Shown in pieces: positions 19,543 through 28,389 of a stretch of 64,000 nucleotides of DNA. The first letter of the stretch is position 1. The number at the start of each line of letters is the position of its first letter. The notes beneath the pieces were generated by a model, which worked only from the letters and a program-made list of their open reading frames with translations, did no database searches and was not told the DNA's origin. The stretch covers positions 1-64,000 of the forward strand of contig CAZSLS010000001.1 in assembly GCA_964607575.1 (NCBI GenBank), written 5' to 3'. The stretch is from BS750m-G57 sp964607575 (GTDB taxonomy: Bacteria; Planctomycetota; Phycisphaerae; SM23-33). The position numbers and the translations under genes are program-made.

Positions 19543-21012
19543 TTACTTCTTTCGCTTGGGTTTCTTCCTGGCGGGGCGTTTGTATGGTCCGCCGTGGGCG
19601 TCTCTCAGAGTGTCGCAGCGGGTTTGCATCTTCTTGAGAGTTTCGGCGTACTTGGGATCGGCTGCGAAGTTTTTGAGCTGGTCCGGGTCGGTTTTGAGGT
19701 CGTGGAGGAACTCGTGGGCGGGTTTCTGGGCGAAGTAGCGAGCGTAGACGTACCGCGGTCCGCGAACGCCTTCCCATTTGGGTATGGACCCGTGTTCCAT
19801 CAGGTGCTCGCAGAAGAAGTCGGTCCGCCAGTCAGCCGGCGCGGCGCCCTTGAGCATCGGGACCAGGGGCCTGCCGCCGTAATGCTTCGGCGTGGGCACG
19901 CCGGCGAGGTTCAGCATGGTCGCCGGCAGATCGATGTTCAGCGAGACCGCGTCGTTGACCTTCCCGCGTTTTGAGGCCTCGGGGCGGGGGTCGTAGATGA
20001 CCAGCGGTACGCGGAGCGATTCTTCGTAATGTGACCACTTGCCCGCAAATCCGCGCTGGCCCATGTAGTAACCGTTATCGCCTGTGTAGATGATCACCGT
20101 GTTCTTGTCGAGGCCCTGGGCTTTGAGTTCCTCGACCACTCGCCCGATCACGCGGTCGACGCCGCTGATCATGCGGTAGTAGGCGCGGATGTTCGTCTGG
20201 TATTTCTTGGGCGTGTCCCATCGCCAGAACCATCGCTGGCGATTCAGCGACTTCCTGAGAAACTCCGGCTGGTTGTTGAATACTTCCGATTCCGACAGGC
20301 GGGGCGGAGGGATTTTAACGTCGTCGTACATTCCGTCGACGGCCTTGGGCCAGGGGTAGTGCCCGTCGCCCGGTTTCTTGTTCCCGTCCACCGCGTGAAC
20401 CGACGGGAAACTGATCGACAGGCAGAACGGTTTGTCCTGCTTAGTCTTCTTGGCTCGCTCGGGCGCTCCGGCGCGGATGAATTCGATTGCCTTGTCGCCG
20501 CAGATTTCGGCGGTGTGGCGTTTCGATCCGTCGGCCTGCTTGACGAAACGCGGGCCGTAGAACGACTTGAAGTAATCGAACATCCTGCCGGTCGCCCCTT
20601 TGGCCATCCTGACGCCGAATTTTCCGATGAACCCGGTGCGATAACCGGCCTTGCGGAGCAGTATGGGGTAACTGGCGGCGGTGTGGGCTTCGCTGACGGC
20701 CGGCTTGCCGAACGTGTACCCGTGTGTGCGCTCGTGGAGCCCGGTGAAGATCGACGCCCGGGAGGCCGCACAGATCGACGTGGTGACGAACATGTTGGTG
20801 AACCGTATGCCCTTTGCGGCCAGTGAGTCGACTACGGGCGTTTTGAGAATTTTGTGTCCGGCGCAGCCGAGCGTGTCGTTACGCTGGTCGTCGATGAGAA
20901 TGAAGACGATATTCGGGCGATCGGCGGTGGTGGCGGCGAGGTTTGGTCTGGTGATCGCAAGAGCGGCCGTTCCGGCTCCGATGGCCTGGAGGAAGTTCCG
21001 TCTGGATATCAT
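19543..21012 (-). CDS. Tat-exported sulfatase, 489 aa
   Basis: The N-terminus MISRRNFLQAIGAGTAALA is a twin-arginine signal. The alkaline-phosphatase/sulfatase fold starts at RPNIVFILIDDQR, which provides metal ligands Asp41 and Asp42. The formylglycine site is Cys81 in SICAASRASIFTG; Ala replaces the usual Pro of C-x-P-S-R, a tolerated variant. TGDNGYYMGQRG supplies the C-terminal metal site. Length is normal for the family. GGAG 8 nt before the ATG at 21012 decides the start over a longer frame. It lies 20 bp after the LolA-like gene. It should release sulfate from a sulfated sugar ester outside the cytoplasm. A formylglycine-generating enzyme is needed for activity and is not encoded in this window. 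Confidence 0.92.
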   Translation of the reverse strand: MISRRNFLQAIGAGTAALAITRPNLAATTADRPNIVFILIDDQRNDTLGCAGHKILKTPVVDSLAAKGIRFTNMFVTTSICAASRASIFTGLHERTHGYTFGKPAVSEAHTAASYPILLRKAGYRTGFIGKFGVRMAKGATGRMFDYFKSFYGPRFVKQADGSKRHTAEICGDKAIEFIRAGAPERAKKTKQDKPFCLSISFPSVHAVDGNKKPGDGHYPWPKAVDGMYDDVKIPPPRLSESEVFNNQPEFLRKSLNRQRWFWRWDTPKKYQTNIRAYYRMISGVDRVIGRVVEELKAQGLDKNTVIIYTGDNGYYMGQRGFAGKWSHYEESLRVPLVIYDPRPEASKRGKVNDAVSLNIDLPATMLNLAGVPTPKHYGGRPLVPMLKGAAPADWRTDFFCEHLMEHGSIPKWEGVRGPRYVYARYFAQKPAHEFLHDLKTDPDQLKNFAADPKYAETLKKMQTRCDTLRDAHGGPYKRPARKKPKRKK

Positions 21013-21032
21013 CTGGGTGTCTCCTGAATGCA

Positions 21033-21845
21033 TTACGGCTTGATGTTCTGCCCGGCTTTGAAGGGTTGGACAATGACCTTCCACCCGAACGGTTTTGGGA
21101 ATCTGAAGAGGCTTTTTTTGACTGCCTTGTTGATGCTCATTTTGCTGAATGTGCTGGTTATGATGTTCTTGGTTTTGTCTCTGGTGACGATTTTTACCGG
21201 CAGGTGGTTTTTCGTGCTGACCCACATGTGTATGTAAATGGCGCTGAGTTTTTTGGCCTGGGCCTTGCGTGGGACGAGATTGAGGTAGACGGTGTCTTTG
21301 GGATCGTTGAATCGTTTTGGGCGGGTCGTGCATACGAAGTGTTTGATCATATCGGCGGTCTTCTGCCCGAACGGGACGGGCATGGGCCCCTTACCGAGTT
21401 GCATCATGTTGGCGCCCTGCATGTTCGCGGGCAATTGCATGCGGACGATATTCTTATTTGCGGCCCGTGCTATGATGAAGTTCTCACCGTCGTAGATGTA
21501 GTCGACCTTTCTGGTAACGGTCTTGCCCCTGCCCAACCGCATCGTCTCGAAGTGTACGCGGAACATAGCAGGCGTGGTTATGCTCTTGTTGCCTGACTTG
21601 ACCGTTTGCTTGCTCTGATATGCCACCCACCCGGTCCGGAATTCGCTGTCGCCCAGACTCAAATTGACCTGTTTGTATGTGAAGTCGGCGAGGATTGTCT
21701 TGGTGGTCTTGCCCGCGGCTTCCATCGCATCGAGGATCTTTTTTACCGCCGGGTCAACCGCCGGCGCGGTTGTCGCCATCGGTTTCGCGGCGCACGATAC
21801 CGCCAGGAGCAAGCAGATTGTCGCGAATGTAACGTAAAGTTTCAT
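21033..21845 (-). CDS. LolA-like outer-membrane lipoprotein-sorting protein, itself a lipoprotein, 270 aa
   Basis: The signal peptide ends in AVSC (Cys18), so the product should be lipidated. After it comes a LolA/LolB-like pattern: an N-terminal helix (PAVKKILDAMEAAGKTTKTI) then an antiparallel beta-rich region (LADFTYKQVNLSLGD, GWVAYQSKQTV, VDYIYDGENFIIA) that would form the open half-barrel. GAGGAG precedes the start at 21845. Length slightly exceeds the about 200 residues of E. coli LolA. Planctomycetes often carry several paralogues of this family. Its place 40 bp after a VTT membrane protein and three genes after a LolD-like ABC system suggests a role in lipid or lipoprotein handling (inferred). 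Confidence 0.72.
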   Translation of the reverse strand: MKLYVTFATICLLLAVSCAAKPMATTAPAVDPAVKKILDAMEAAGKTTKTILADFTYKQVNLSLGDSEFRTGWVAYQSKQTVKSGNKSITTPAMFRVHFETMRLGRGKTVTRKVDYIYDGENFIIARAANKNIVRMQLPANMQGANMMQLGKGPMPVPFGQKTADMIKHFVCTTRPKRFNDPKDTVYLNLVPRKAQAKKLSAIYIHMWVSTKNHLPVKIVTRDKTKNIITSTFSKMSINKAVKKSLFRFPKPFGWKVIVQPFKAGQNIKP

Positions 21846-21885
21846 GCTCGAAAACTCCTCATAAGGATAAACGCAACGAACGCTG

Positions 21886-22644
21886 TCAGCTTGCCTCCGG
21901 CGCCTTTTCCGACGACCATAATCGAGGCAGGACCTTGGCGATGAGCATTGCAGCAGCCAGGGCGAGCATTATCAGCATCGCGGTTTCCACCGACAGCTCG
22001 AAGTAATACACCAGGTATGCGATGGCGCCGTACCGGATGAATCGCCCGACGAAGTTGGCCGCGGCGAACGCTGCACGCGAGTATCGGTGCGAAGCGGCAA
22101 GCATGCGCACCACGTCTACGGGTATGGGCAGTATGTTGAACACGACTACCAGGAAGAAGGGCGACTTGTCGAACCAGCGTGCGGCGAGTGCGTAAATTCG
22201 CGTGTGGCGGACCGATGCGATCCTGTGGCTTCGCAGCATCCACGTGAACAGGTGGTAGTCGTTGAGATTGGCGATCGTCGACGCCGCCGCCCCGATCGTG
22301 CCGACAAGCAGAACGGTGTCCCACATCCCCGTCCCCACAGCGACCGTGCGAGTAGCCACCGCCGCCACGATCCAGTTGACCGGAAGCGGAAGGAACGTGC
22401 ATCCAAGCGAGACGTAAATGGCGAACGTCAGGAGCTTGACCGCCTGCGACATTTCCGGTAGCGAGCTTTTGAAGTGGGCCCAGGAGTCCAGCGACCCGCC
22501 CGTCTGCCTGGCCAGGAGTATCGCCAGCGATCCCCCGGCCGCCGCGAGTATCACCGCGTACAGCGCAAACCACCGCACCACGGATATTCCGTCCGGTTCG
22601 CCGCGGTGCGCCAGTTCATCAGTTGTGGTCAACGAGGATGCCAT
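21886..22644 (-). CDS. VTT/DedA-like membrane protein, 252 aa
   Basis: About six hydrophobic segments are visible, including FALYAVILAAAGGSLAILLA, AIYVSLGCTFLPLPVNWIVA, LLVGTIGAAASTIANL, FFLVVVFNILPIPVDVVRML and AMLIMLALAAAMLIA. The order and the internal FLPLPVN and ILPIPVD re-entrant-like turns fit the VTT (SNARE-associated, TVP38/DedA) family, some members of which scramble or transport lipids. The proposed start overlaps the 3' end of the ABC ATPase gene by 26 bp, implying coupled translation. Family assignment is by pattern only; a less specific membrane protein is possible. Confidence 0.68.
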   Translation of the reverse strand: MASSLTTTDELAHRGEPDGISVVRWFALYAVILAAAGGSLAILLARQTGGSLDSWAHFKSSLPEMSQAVKLLTFAIYVSLGCTFLPLPVNWIVAAVATRTVAVGTGMWDTVLLVGTIGAAASTIANLNDYHLFTWMLRSHRIASVRHTRIYALAARWFDKSPFFLVVVFNILPIPVDVVRMLAASHRYSRAAFAAANFVGRFIRYGAIAYLVYYFELSVETAMLIMLALAAAMLIAKVLPRLWSSEKAPEAS

Positions 22645-23299
22645 CTTGCATATACACTGTACGATCGGCGAAAGAGGCCAGTTCTGCTGAATGCGTTATC
22701 ATTACAATTGTCTGTCCGTTGTAGCGATTGGCCTGCTGCATGATCTCCATGAGCGCGTGACCGCTGACCGAATCGAGGCTCCCGGTGGGTTCGTCGGCAA
22801 GGAGTACCTGCGGGCGGTGCGCCAGGGCCCTTGCGACCGCCACTCGCTGCTGCTCGCCGATGGACATCTCGCCGGGCTTCCGCTTGGCTACGTGCGAGAC
22901 TCCCAGCGACTCCAGCAGGCGGTCGGTTCGCCCGTCGGGGCGGATCCCACGTACGCGGAGCGACGTCTTGACGTTGTCTTCGGCGCTGAGAACGGAGATG
23001 AGATTGAACCGCTGGAAGACCAGTCCGATCAGCATCCGTCGCAATCCCGTTCGTATATAGTTGATATTGGGCACTTCCCATGAGTCAATCGTCACCCGTC
23101 CGGAATCCGGGCTCGCTATCAGGCCCAGGACGTGCAGCAGTGTACTCTTCCCGCATCCGCTGGGCCCCATGATGGCGAGGAACTCACCTCGCCTGACCGC
23201 CAGGTCCAGACCGTGCAGGACCTCGACGCGCCCGCGACCGCGCCCGTAGGACTTGTGCAGCGCTTCGGCCGTCAGGATGTATTCGTTATCGCCTTCCAT
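22619..23299 (-). CDS. ABC transporter ATPase, LolD/MacB type, 226 aa
   Basis: All ABC motifs are intact: Walker A GPSGCGKST (residues 45-53), Q-loop VFQRFNL, signature MSIGEQQR, Walker B VLLADEPTG and the switch His in ITHSAE. The subfamily is the one that works with FtsX-like permeases (LolD, MacB), which move lipoproteins or substrates by a mechanical stroke rather than by alternating access. AGGA precedes the ATG. It starts 4 bp after the permease gene ends and overlaps the VTT gene. Together they form a half-transporter ATPase and permease pair that would work as a dimer in the inner membrane. Confidence 0.92.
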   Translation of the reverse strand: MEGDNEYILTAEALHKSYGRGRGRVEVLHGLDLAVRRGEFLAIMGPSGCGKSTLLHVLGLIASPDSGRVTIDSWEVPNINYIRTGLRRMLIGLVFQRFNLISVLSAEDNVKTSLRVRGIRPDGRTDRLLESLGVSHVAKRKPGEMSIGEQQRVAVARALAHRPQVLLADEPTGSLDSVSGHALMEIMQQANRYNGQTIVMITHSAELASFADRTVYMQDGILVDHN

Positions 23300-23303
23300 T
23301 GAA

Positions 23304-24518
23304 TCAGTCCTGTGCGAGTACTTCGGCTATGTCCACGCGGGACGCGCACCATGCCGGATAGAGCGAGCTGAACGTTGCCCCCAGCCCCGCCGCAAAGCAA
23401 GCGATCAGCACCCACAGCCACGTGATCTCCACCGTGTACAGCGGTTTCAGTGTCCGGATGATCCATCCCGCCAAAAATGCCAGGCCTATGCCCAACACCG
23501 TTCCTCCCAGCGTCAGCAGGGCCGACTCGCTCATCACCTGACGCATTATGCACCAATCCGAGGCGCCCGATGACTTGAGGATCGCGATGTCGCGATTACG
23601 CTGGACGACCATCGTGTGCAGCGTGATCATGATGAACAGAAATGCTATCGCCAGGGCGACGCAGTTTACCGTGTCGACATATCCGAACATGATCTCGAAC
23701 TTTGCCCGGAGCATCCCCCGATATGCCGTAAGGGGCATCACGTCCTGCCCGGTGGTTTCCTTTATCGCCGCGGCCGCCGGTCCGATGTCGCATCCGTCCT
23801 TGAGCTTGACGAACATCAACGTGCATCGCTGGATGCTGTCGCCGAAGAGGTACTGAGCGGTCCTCCGGGGCATGAACACTCGCGTGACGACCCCGTGGGG
23901 CACGATGCCGACTATCGTCCAGGTGTGGTTGGCGCTGACGACTTTTTGGCCTACCCGGAAGCCTCCGGCGCTGGCCAGACGCGAATCGATTATCAGTTCG
24001 AGACCGTTATGCGGAGCTTTGGTCAGGTCCAATTCCTCAGCCGGTTCGTCATCGGGCGTCTCGACGGGGGCGAGCAGCTCGTTTTCGAGCCACTTGGCGA
24101 ACTTGTTGTCCGGGTCGAACAGCCTGCTGCCTTCGGGTAGCTTCCGCCCGCCCGTCAGGGTATGCCACATCTCCGGCGACACCCCGGTAGCGCGGTGGTC
24201 CTGCCCCGCCAGTTTGATCGGCCAGATGAATACCGGGACAATCCGCTCGACGATATCGCCGTGTTTCTTGTCGATCAGCTTGGCGTAGCTTTCCCACAGG
24301 CCCACTCCGCTGCGGGTTACCACACCGTCACCCCAGCCTCTGGGACAGACTATGAGATCGGCGTCGACGGCCTGGGCGCGATCCGATATCTCGAACAGCG
24401 TACCGCGGGCCAATCCGCTGAGCGTCAGGAGCATGCAGATACCGATACCTATGCCCAGGGCGTTGAGCGCGCTGGCGAGTTTGTGATGCATTATGTTGGC
24501 AAGGGGCAGCCAGGCCAT
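23304..24518 (-). CDS. FtsX/MacB-like ABC permease, 404 aa
   Basis: The layout is that of MacB/LolC permeases: one N-terminal membrane helix (LASALNALGIGIGICMLLTL), a large periplasmic domain (about 40-280), then three helices (NCVALAIAFLFIMITLHTMV, LLTLGGTVLGIGLAFLAGWI, WVLIACFAAGLGATFSSLYP). The ending PAWCASRVDIAEVLAQD resembles the family consensus P...A..L.P...L. The cognate ATPase follows after 4 bp. The periplasmic domain contains an Asp/Glu-rich loop (PVETPDDEPAEELDL). It is the first gene of the six-gene same-strand run to 18271. The upstream region is shared with the divergent PA14/PKD gene. Confidence 0.88.
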   Translation of the reverse strand: MAWLPLANIMHHKLASALNALGIGIGICMLLTLSGLARGTLFEISDRAQAVDADLIVCPRGWGDGVVTRSGVGLWESYAKLIDKKHGDIVERIVPVFIWPIKLAGQDHRATGVSPEMWHTLTGGRKLPEGSRLFDPDNKFAKWLENELLAPVETPDDEPAEELDLTKAPHNGLELIIDSRLASAGGFRVGQKVVSANHTWTIVGIVPHGVVTRVFMPRRTAQYLFGDSIQRCTLMFVKLKDGCDIGPAAAAIKETTGQDVMPLTAYRGMLRAKFEIMFGYVDTVNCVALAIAFLFIMITLHTMVVQRNRDIAILKSSGASDWCIMRQVMSESALLTLGGTVLGIGLAFLAGWIIRTLKPLYTVEITWLWVLIACFAAGLGATFSSLYPAWCASRVDIAEVLAQD

Positions 24519-24602
24519 AGTATTACCCGAGCAATCGGTTCCATCGCCGATGCGTCATGCCCAACAGACGGACCGATTCACCGGCGGCGAAGAGACAGTA
24601 CT

Positions 24603-24632
24603 TTCGCAAAACGTTCAATCATCGCGTACAAT
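24603..24632 (+). promoter_or_regulatory. Putative sigma70-type promoter for the PA14/PKD protein gene
   Basis: TTCGCA at 24603-24608 and TACAAT at 24627-24632 are separated by 18 nt. Transcription would begin near 24639, only a few bases before the ATG at 24643, which argues against the earlier ATG at 24631 that overlaps the -10 box. Match by eye only. Confidence 0.4.
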
Positions 24633-24642
24633 GCAGCCTCTC

Positions 24643-26712
24643 ATGAGATACCGATATACCGCATTTTGCGTCAGGTTTCCACTGCTGGTTCTGTTATGTG
24701 CTTCCGCGGCGCATGCGGCGGACCCGTGGTGGAACCCCAAATGGCGATATCGCCGCGAGATTACAATCGAAGACACCAAGCCCACACGCCTGGGCGGGAC
24801 CGACATCATAACGGTCGAAATAGCCACCGGCGGCGTCAGCAAACCTGATGGCAGCGACATTCGCGTAACGACGTCCATGGGCAAGGAGGTAGTCTCGACG
24901 GTGCTGATGACCGGACCGGGAGATCGCGCCCGATTGGCTTTTGCAAAGAAAGGCTCACTCAAAAAATATTACGCTTACCTGGGCAACCCCGACGCGCCGC
25001 CCAGACGCGCGGTCCTTCCGATTCGGCGCGGCGTTCTCCTGGAGACTTACCGCTGCCGGGCCGACCCGCCGCGAAAATTCAGCGACGCCCAAAAGATATT
25101 CCAGAAGCCCGGGGCGATAATGGGAAGGCGTTTCGTGGACCGGATGTTCCTGGGCTACAATCCGTTCGGTCCCGACCAGGCCGTCGCTAATCTGATGACG
25201 GGATACGTGACGGCGCCCAAGAGCGGTGAGTATACCTTCAGTTGCTCGAGCAACAACGCCTCGTTCCTGCTCGTGGACGACAAGTTGCTGATCAGCAACG
25301 GAGGTTGGCATAGAGCGCAGCGCGACATCCGCAAGAACGCCAAAATCAATCTCAAGGCCGGGCTGCACAAACTGACTTTCTACCACATCAACAGAAAGTC
25401 CAACCCGGTGCTCGTTGTGGCGTGGAAGGCCCCCGGGGAAAAACGCGTGCGCGTGATTCCGCCGGCTGCGTATTCGCTGGTGCATGCGGGCAAGTCCGGG
25501 ACCATGCAGCAGGTCACCAAGCGGCTCGATATAGATTTCTCGCCTGTCTACGCCGGCGAGACATTCGCCGCAAACCGCTATTACCAGCGCTACAGCTTTG
25601 TCGCCCAGACGGTCGGCAGGGAGGGCAAGGGACTCAAATGGGCATGGGACTTCGGGGACGGGCAGGTGTCGACCGAAGATATTGTCGACCACGTTTACAT
25701 CACCGATGGAATGTACACCGTGACCCTTACCGCCAAGGTGCCCCGGGGACAACTGATCCGGACAAACCGAATCTACGTCTCCCGTCCATGGGACCGCATA
25801 ACCCACCGCAAACTCGACAGCACAAAGGACCACGCCGCGATCATCGCCACGTACAACTTCGAAACGCTCAAGTCCGACGCGGTAGGCCCCGCCTTCGAAT
25901 TGCTCAAACGCAACGAACTGACGAAGGATATGATCCGGGCATGCACCGCATTCCTGAAGCGCACCAAACTGCCCGCCGACGGTGTATCGGCGATTGTTCC
26001 GGTCGTCTCCGACCTCCTGCTGGAAAACGCGCAGACGAACAACGCCGTCAAGATACTCCTGGTAGCCGCCGACAAATGCGACTCGCCGGAGACCTCGGCC
26101 CGCATGACGATCAGGGCTGCAAGGATAGTTCTGGACGTCGTCCGGGACGACAAGGAGGCGATGAAACTCCTCGCTCGCACCCAAAACCGTTACGGTAAGA
26201 AGATCGCCCCCGCGACCGCCCGCGACGCGCAGATCGGTATCGCGGACGTCTGGAGGGCTCGCGGGGACTACGAGAAAGCCTCCGCCGCATACAAGACCGC
26301 CGGTTTCGGTCCCGAAGCCGCGCGGAAAAAGCATCCCATCCTGCGAGGCGACTTGGCGCGACACGTGGAGTCATATACGCAGTCATCCAGAAACTACGAG
26401 TGGGCCGAGCAGTATATCCAGAGGTGGAGCCAGGCTTTTCCCGCCGACAAACTCGACGGGTACCTTTCGCTCCTTACAGCAAGGCTATGGATGGTGCAGG
26501 GGCGCTATAGCGAAGTCACCGTCGAAGCCGATATACTCACGCGCGTGAATCCCACCAGCAACTACGGAGCCCAACTGCTGATGCTTGCGGTGGAGGCATA
26601 CCGAAAGATGGACAAACCCGACAAAGCATCCGAAACCCTCAAGCGTATCGTAAAAGTATTCCCGGAGTCTCCTTTGGCAATCGAGGCGGCTGAAAAACTC
26701 AAGAAAAAATAG
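24643..26712 (+). CDS. Secreted PA14/PKD/TPR protein, 689 aa
   Basis: A signal peptide (MRYRYTAFCVRFPLLVLLC, ending near AAHA) is followed by DPWWNPKWRYRREITI, a DUF2341-like opening. A PA14-like domain (about residues 175-290, with GYVTAPKSGEYTFSCSSN and FLLVDDKLLISNGG) suggests carbohydrate or cell-wall binding. A PKD domain follows (about 320-390, WAWDFGDG and DGMYTVTLTAK). The C-terminal half is helical and ends in TPR-like hairpins (EAYRKMDKPDKASETLKRI). No catalytic motif was seen. An ATG at 24631 is an alternative start. It is divergent from the ABC permease gene and 21 bp upstream of the TsaC fusion gene. Probably a periplasmic or surface adaptor. Confidence 0.8.
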   Translation: MRYRYTAFCVRFPLLVLLCASAAHAADPWWNPKWRYRREITIEDTKPTRLGGTDIITVEIATGGVSKPDGSDIRVTTSMGKEVVSTVLMTGPGDRARLAFAKKGSLKKYYAYLGNPDAPPRRAVLPIRRGVLLETYRCRADPPRKFSDAQKIFQKPGAIMGRRFVDRMFLGYNPFGPDQAVANLMTGYVTAPKSGEYTFSCSSNNASFLLVDDKLLISNGGWHRAQRDIRKNAKINLKAGLHKLTFYHINRKSNPVLVVAWKAPGEKRVRVIPPAAYSLVHAGKSGTMQQVTKRLDIDFSPVYAGETFAANRYYQRYSFVAQTVGREGKGLKWAWDFGDGQVSTEDIVDHVYITDGMYTVTLTAKVPRGQLIRTNRIYVSRPWDRITHRKLDSTKDHAAIIATYNFETLKSDAVGPAFELLKRNELTKDMIRACTAFLKRTKLPADGVSAIVPVVSDLLLENAQTNNAVKILLVAADKCDSPETSARMTIRAARIVLDVVRDDKEAMKLLARTQNRYGKKIAPATARDAQIGIADVWRARGDYEKASAAYKTAGFGPEAARKKHPILRGDLARHVESYTQSSRNYEWAEQYIQRWSQAFPADKLDGYLSLLTARLWMVQGRYSEVTVEADILTRVNPTSNYGAQLLMLAVEAYRKMDKPDKASETLKRIVKVFPESPLAIEAAEKLKKK

Positions 26713-26733
26713 ACGCATCTCAAACCAGACAGT

Positions 26734-27867
26734 ATGTCCACACGTGTAATAAAAGTTGATCCGAGCGACCCCAAAGGCACCACCGCCGCAGCCAGACAGG
26801 GCGCCGAAGCCCTCCAGCGCGGGCGGCTCGTCGCCTTCGCCACCGAAACCGTCTACGGCGTGGGGGCAGTTGCTTCCGATAGCGCGGCCATGGAACGCCT
26901 GCGCGAGCTGAAGAACCGCCCCGAGCGCCCTTTCAGCGTGCATATTCCCTGGCCCGAGGACGTCAGGCGATATGTCGGGGAGGTGGCTCCCTCGGCGGGC
27001 AAGGTGATACACAAGGCATGGCCCGGTCCGATCACGCTGGTTCTCGAGACGGGCGGCGAACTGGCCGATCCGCAGCTCCAGGCCGCCGGACTGCACGACG
27101 TGCTGACCAGCGAAGGGCGGATAGGTCTGCGATGCCCCGATGCTCCCCTCGCGCGGATGATGCTGGCGGAGGTCGAGGGGGTAGTCGTCGCCCCCAGTGC
27201 GAACCTTGCTGGACATCCCTCTCCACGCAGCGGCGAGGAGGTCCTTGCAGACCTCGACGGACAGATCGACCTGCTGATAGATAGCGGGCAAACCGAATAC
27301 GGCGGCGACTCGACGATCCTGGCGTGCAGCGGCGATCGGTGGGAGACCCTTCGCTCCGGAGTTCGCGGCGCCGCCGACATCGAACGGATAATGGCTACCA
27401 TGTATCTGTTCGTATGCACGGGCAACACCTGCCGCTCTCCCATGGCCGAGGGAATGGCGATCAAAGCCTTGACCGAGAAACTCAACTGCGACGCTAACCA
27501 GCTTGCTGAAAAGGGTTTCTGTGTTGAATCTGCGGGAGTTTTCGCATTTCCCGGTGGGCGGGCCTCACCGCAGGCAGTCCAGGCGCTGGAAAAACTCGGG
27601 TCCGATATAACCCAACATGCCAGCCAAAAACTCACTTCAGAGTTGATTAACTGCTCGGATATGGTATTCTGTTGCACAGGACAACATTTGTCCGAGGCAC
27701 GTTGCCTGGCTCCTTCGGCTACTGCGAGAATCCGGTTGCTGGATCAGGACGGTGACATACCAGATCCGATCGGGGCCGACGTCAGCGTCTACCAGGCCAT
27801 TGCCGAGCGAATTGATAGATCGTTCAGGGCGTATCTCAGAGACGCGGAAAAGCTTGAAAAGGAATGA
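26734..27867 (+). CDS. TsaC/Sua5 threonylcarbamoyl-AMP synthase fused to LMW phosphatase, 377 aa
   Basis: Residues 1-218 form a YrdC/Sua5 domain with ATETVYGVG, KNRPERPFSVH and the VAPSANLAG nucleotide site. This enzyme makes threonylcarbamoyl-AMP for the t6A modification of tRNA. Residues about 222-377 form a low-molecular-weight phosphatase with the CX5R loop CTGNTCRSPMAEG (Cys228, Arg234) and the general-acid loop IPDPIG. The residue after Asn in the loop is Thr232; the same position is Thr11 in Bacillus YwlE, where it gives selectivity for phosphoarginine, whereas classical phosphotyrosine enzymes have Ile. The second domain is therefore better called a protein-arginine phosphatase candidate. 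rpiB follows with 2 bp between, the same order as ywlC-ywlE-ywlF of Bacillus, but here the first two are one polypeptide. No frameshift is visible between the domains. Confidence 0.9.
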   Translation: MSTRVIKVDPSDPKGTTAAARQGAEALQRGRLVAFATETVYGVGAVASDSAAMERLRELKNRPERPFSVHIPWPEDVRRYVGEVAPSAGKVIHKAWPGPITLVLETGGELADPQLQAAGLHDVLTSEGRIGLRCPDAPLARMMLAEVEGVVVAPSANLAGHPSPRSGEEVLADLDGQIDLLIDSGQTEYGGDSTILACSGDRWETLRSGVRGAADIERIMATMYLFVCTGNTCRSPMAEGMAIKALTEKLNCDANQLAEKGFCVESAGVFAFPGGRASPQAVQALEKLGSDITQHASQKLTSELINCSDMVFCCTGQHLSEARCLAPSATARIRLLDQDGDIPDPIGADVSVYQAIAERIDRSFRAYLRDAEKLEKE

Positions 27868-27869
27868 CA

Positions 27870-28358
27870 ATGAAGATCGCAGTTGGTGCTGATCATCGCG
27901 GCCATGCAGTAAAAGAGAAAATCACGGTGCTGCTCAATGAGCGGAACCATGAAGTTATCGATATGGGCACAAACAGCTCCAAGAGTTGCGACTATCCGGA
28001 CGTTGCCTTCCCCGCCGCCAGCGCCGTAGCCGACGGGAAAGTCGACCTGGCGGTCCTCGTCTGCGGTAGCGGGATAGGTATGAGCATCTGCGCCAACAAG
28101 GTCCTGGGCGTCCGTGCGGCGCTGTGTCACGACGAACTTACCGCCCAGATGTCGCGCAGGCACAATAACGCGAACATACTATGTCTGGCAAGCGACGTAC
28201 TCGGCGACGAGCTTATCCGCCGGATCGTGTGCAGTTGGATCGATACCGAATTTGAAGGCGGGGGACGCCACGAGCGCCGGGTTCGCAAGATCGGTTGCAT
28301 CGAAGAGCAGGCAGACCCGAACTGTTACATATCCGAAGGCAACGGTCTGAACGGCTAG
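27870..28358 (+). CDS. rpiB: Ribose-5-phosphate isomerase B, 162 aa
   Basis: The sequence begins MKIAVGADHRGHAVKE, the standard RpiB opening, and contains the catalytic-site block VLVCGSGIGMSICANKV and the HNNANILCLASDV substrate loop. It interconverts ribulose 5-phosphate and ribose 5-phosphate in the cytoplasm. An in-frame ATG at 27864 would overlap the previous stop, but AAAGGA lies 7 nt before the ATG at 27870 and family alignment favours that start. A C-terminal extension of about 20 residues beyond the usual end (ADPNCYISEGNGLNG) is present. It is translationally close to the TsaC fusion gene. It faces the potassium-uptake genes convergently. Confidence 0.93.
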   Translation: MKIAVGADHRGHAVKEKITVLLNERNHEVIDMGTNSSKSCDYPDVAFPAASAVADGKVDLAVLVCGSGIGMSICANKVLGVRAALCHDELTAQMSRRHNNANILCLASDVLGDELIRRIVCSWIDTEFEGGGRHERRVRKIGCIEEQADPNCYISEGNGLNG

Positions 28359-28389
28359 GGGCGGTAATCAGTAATCACCGATCACCGGC

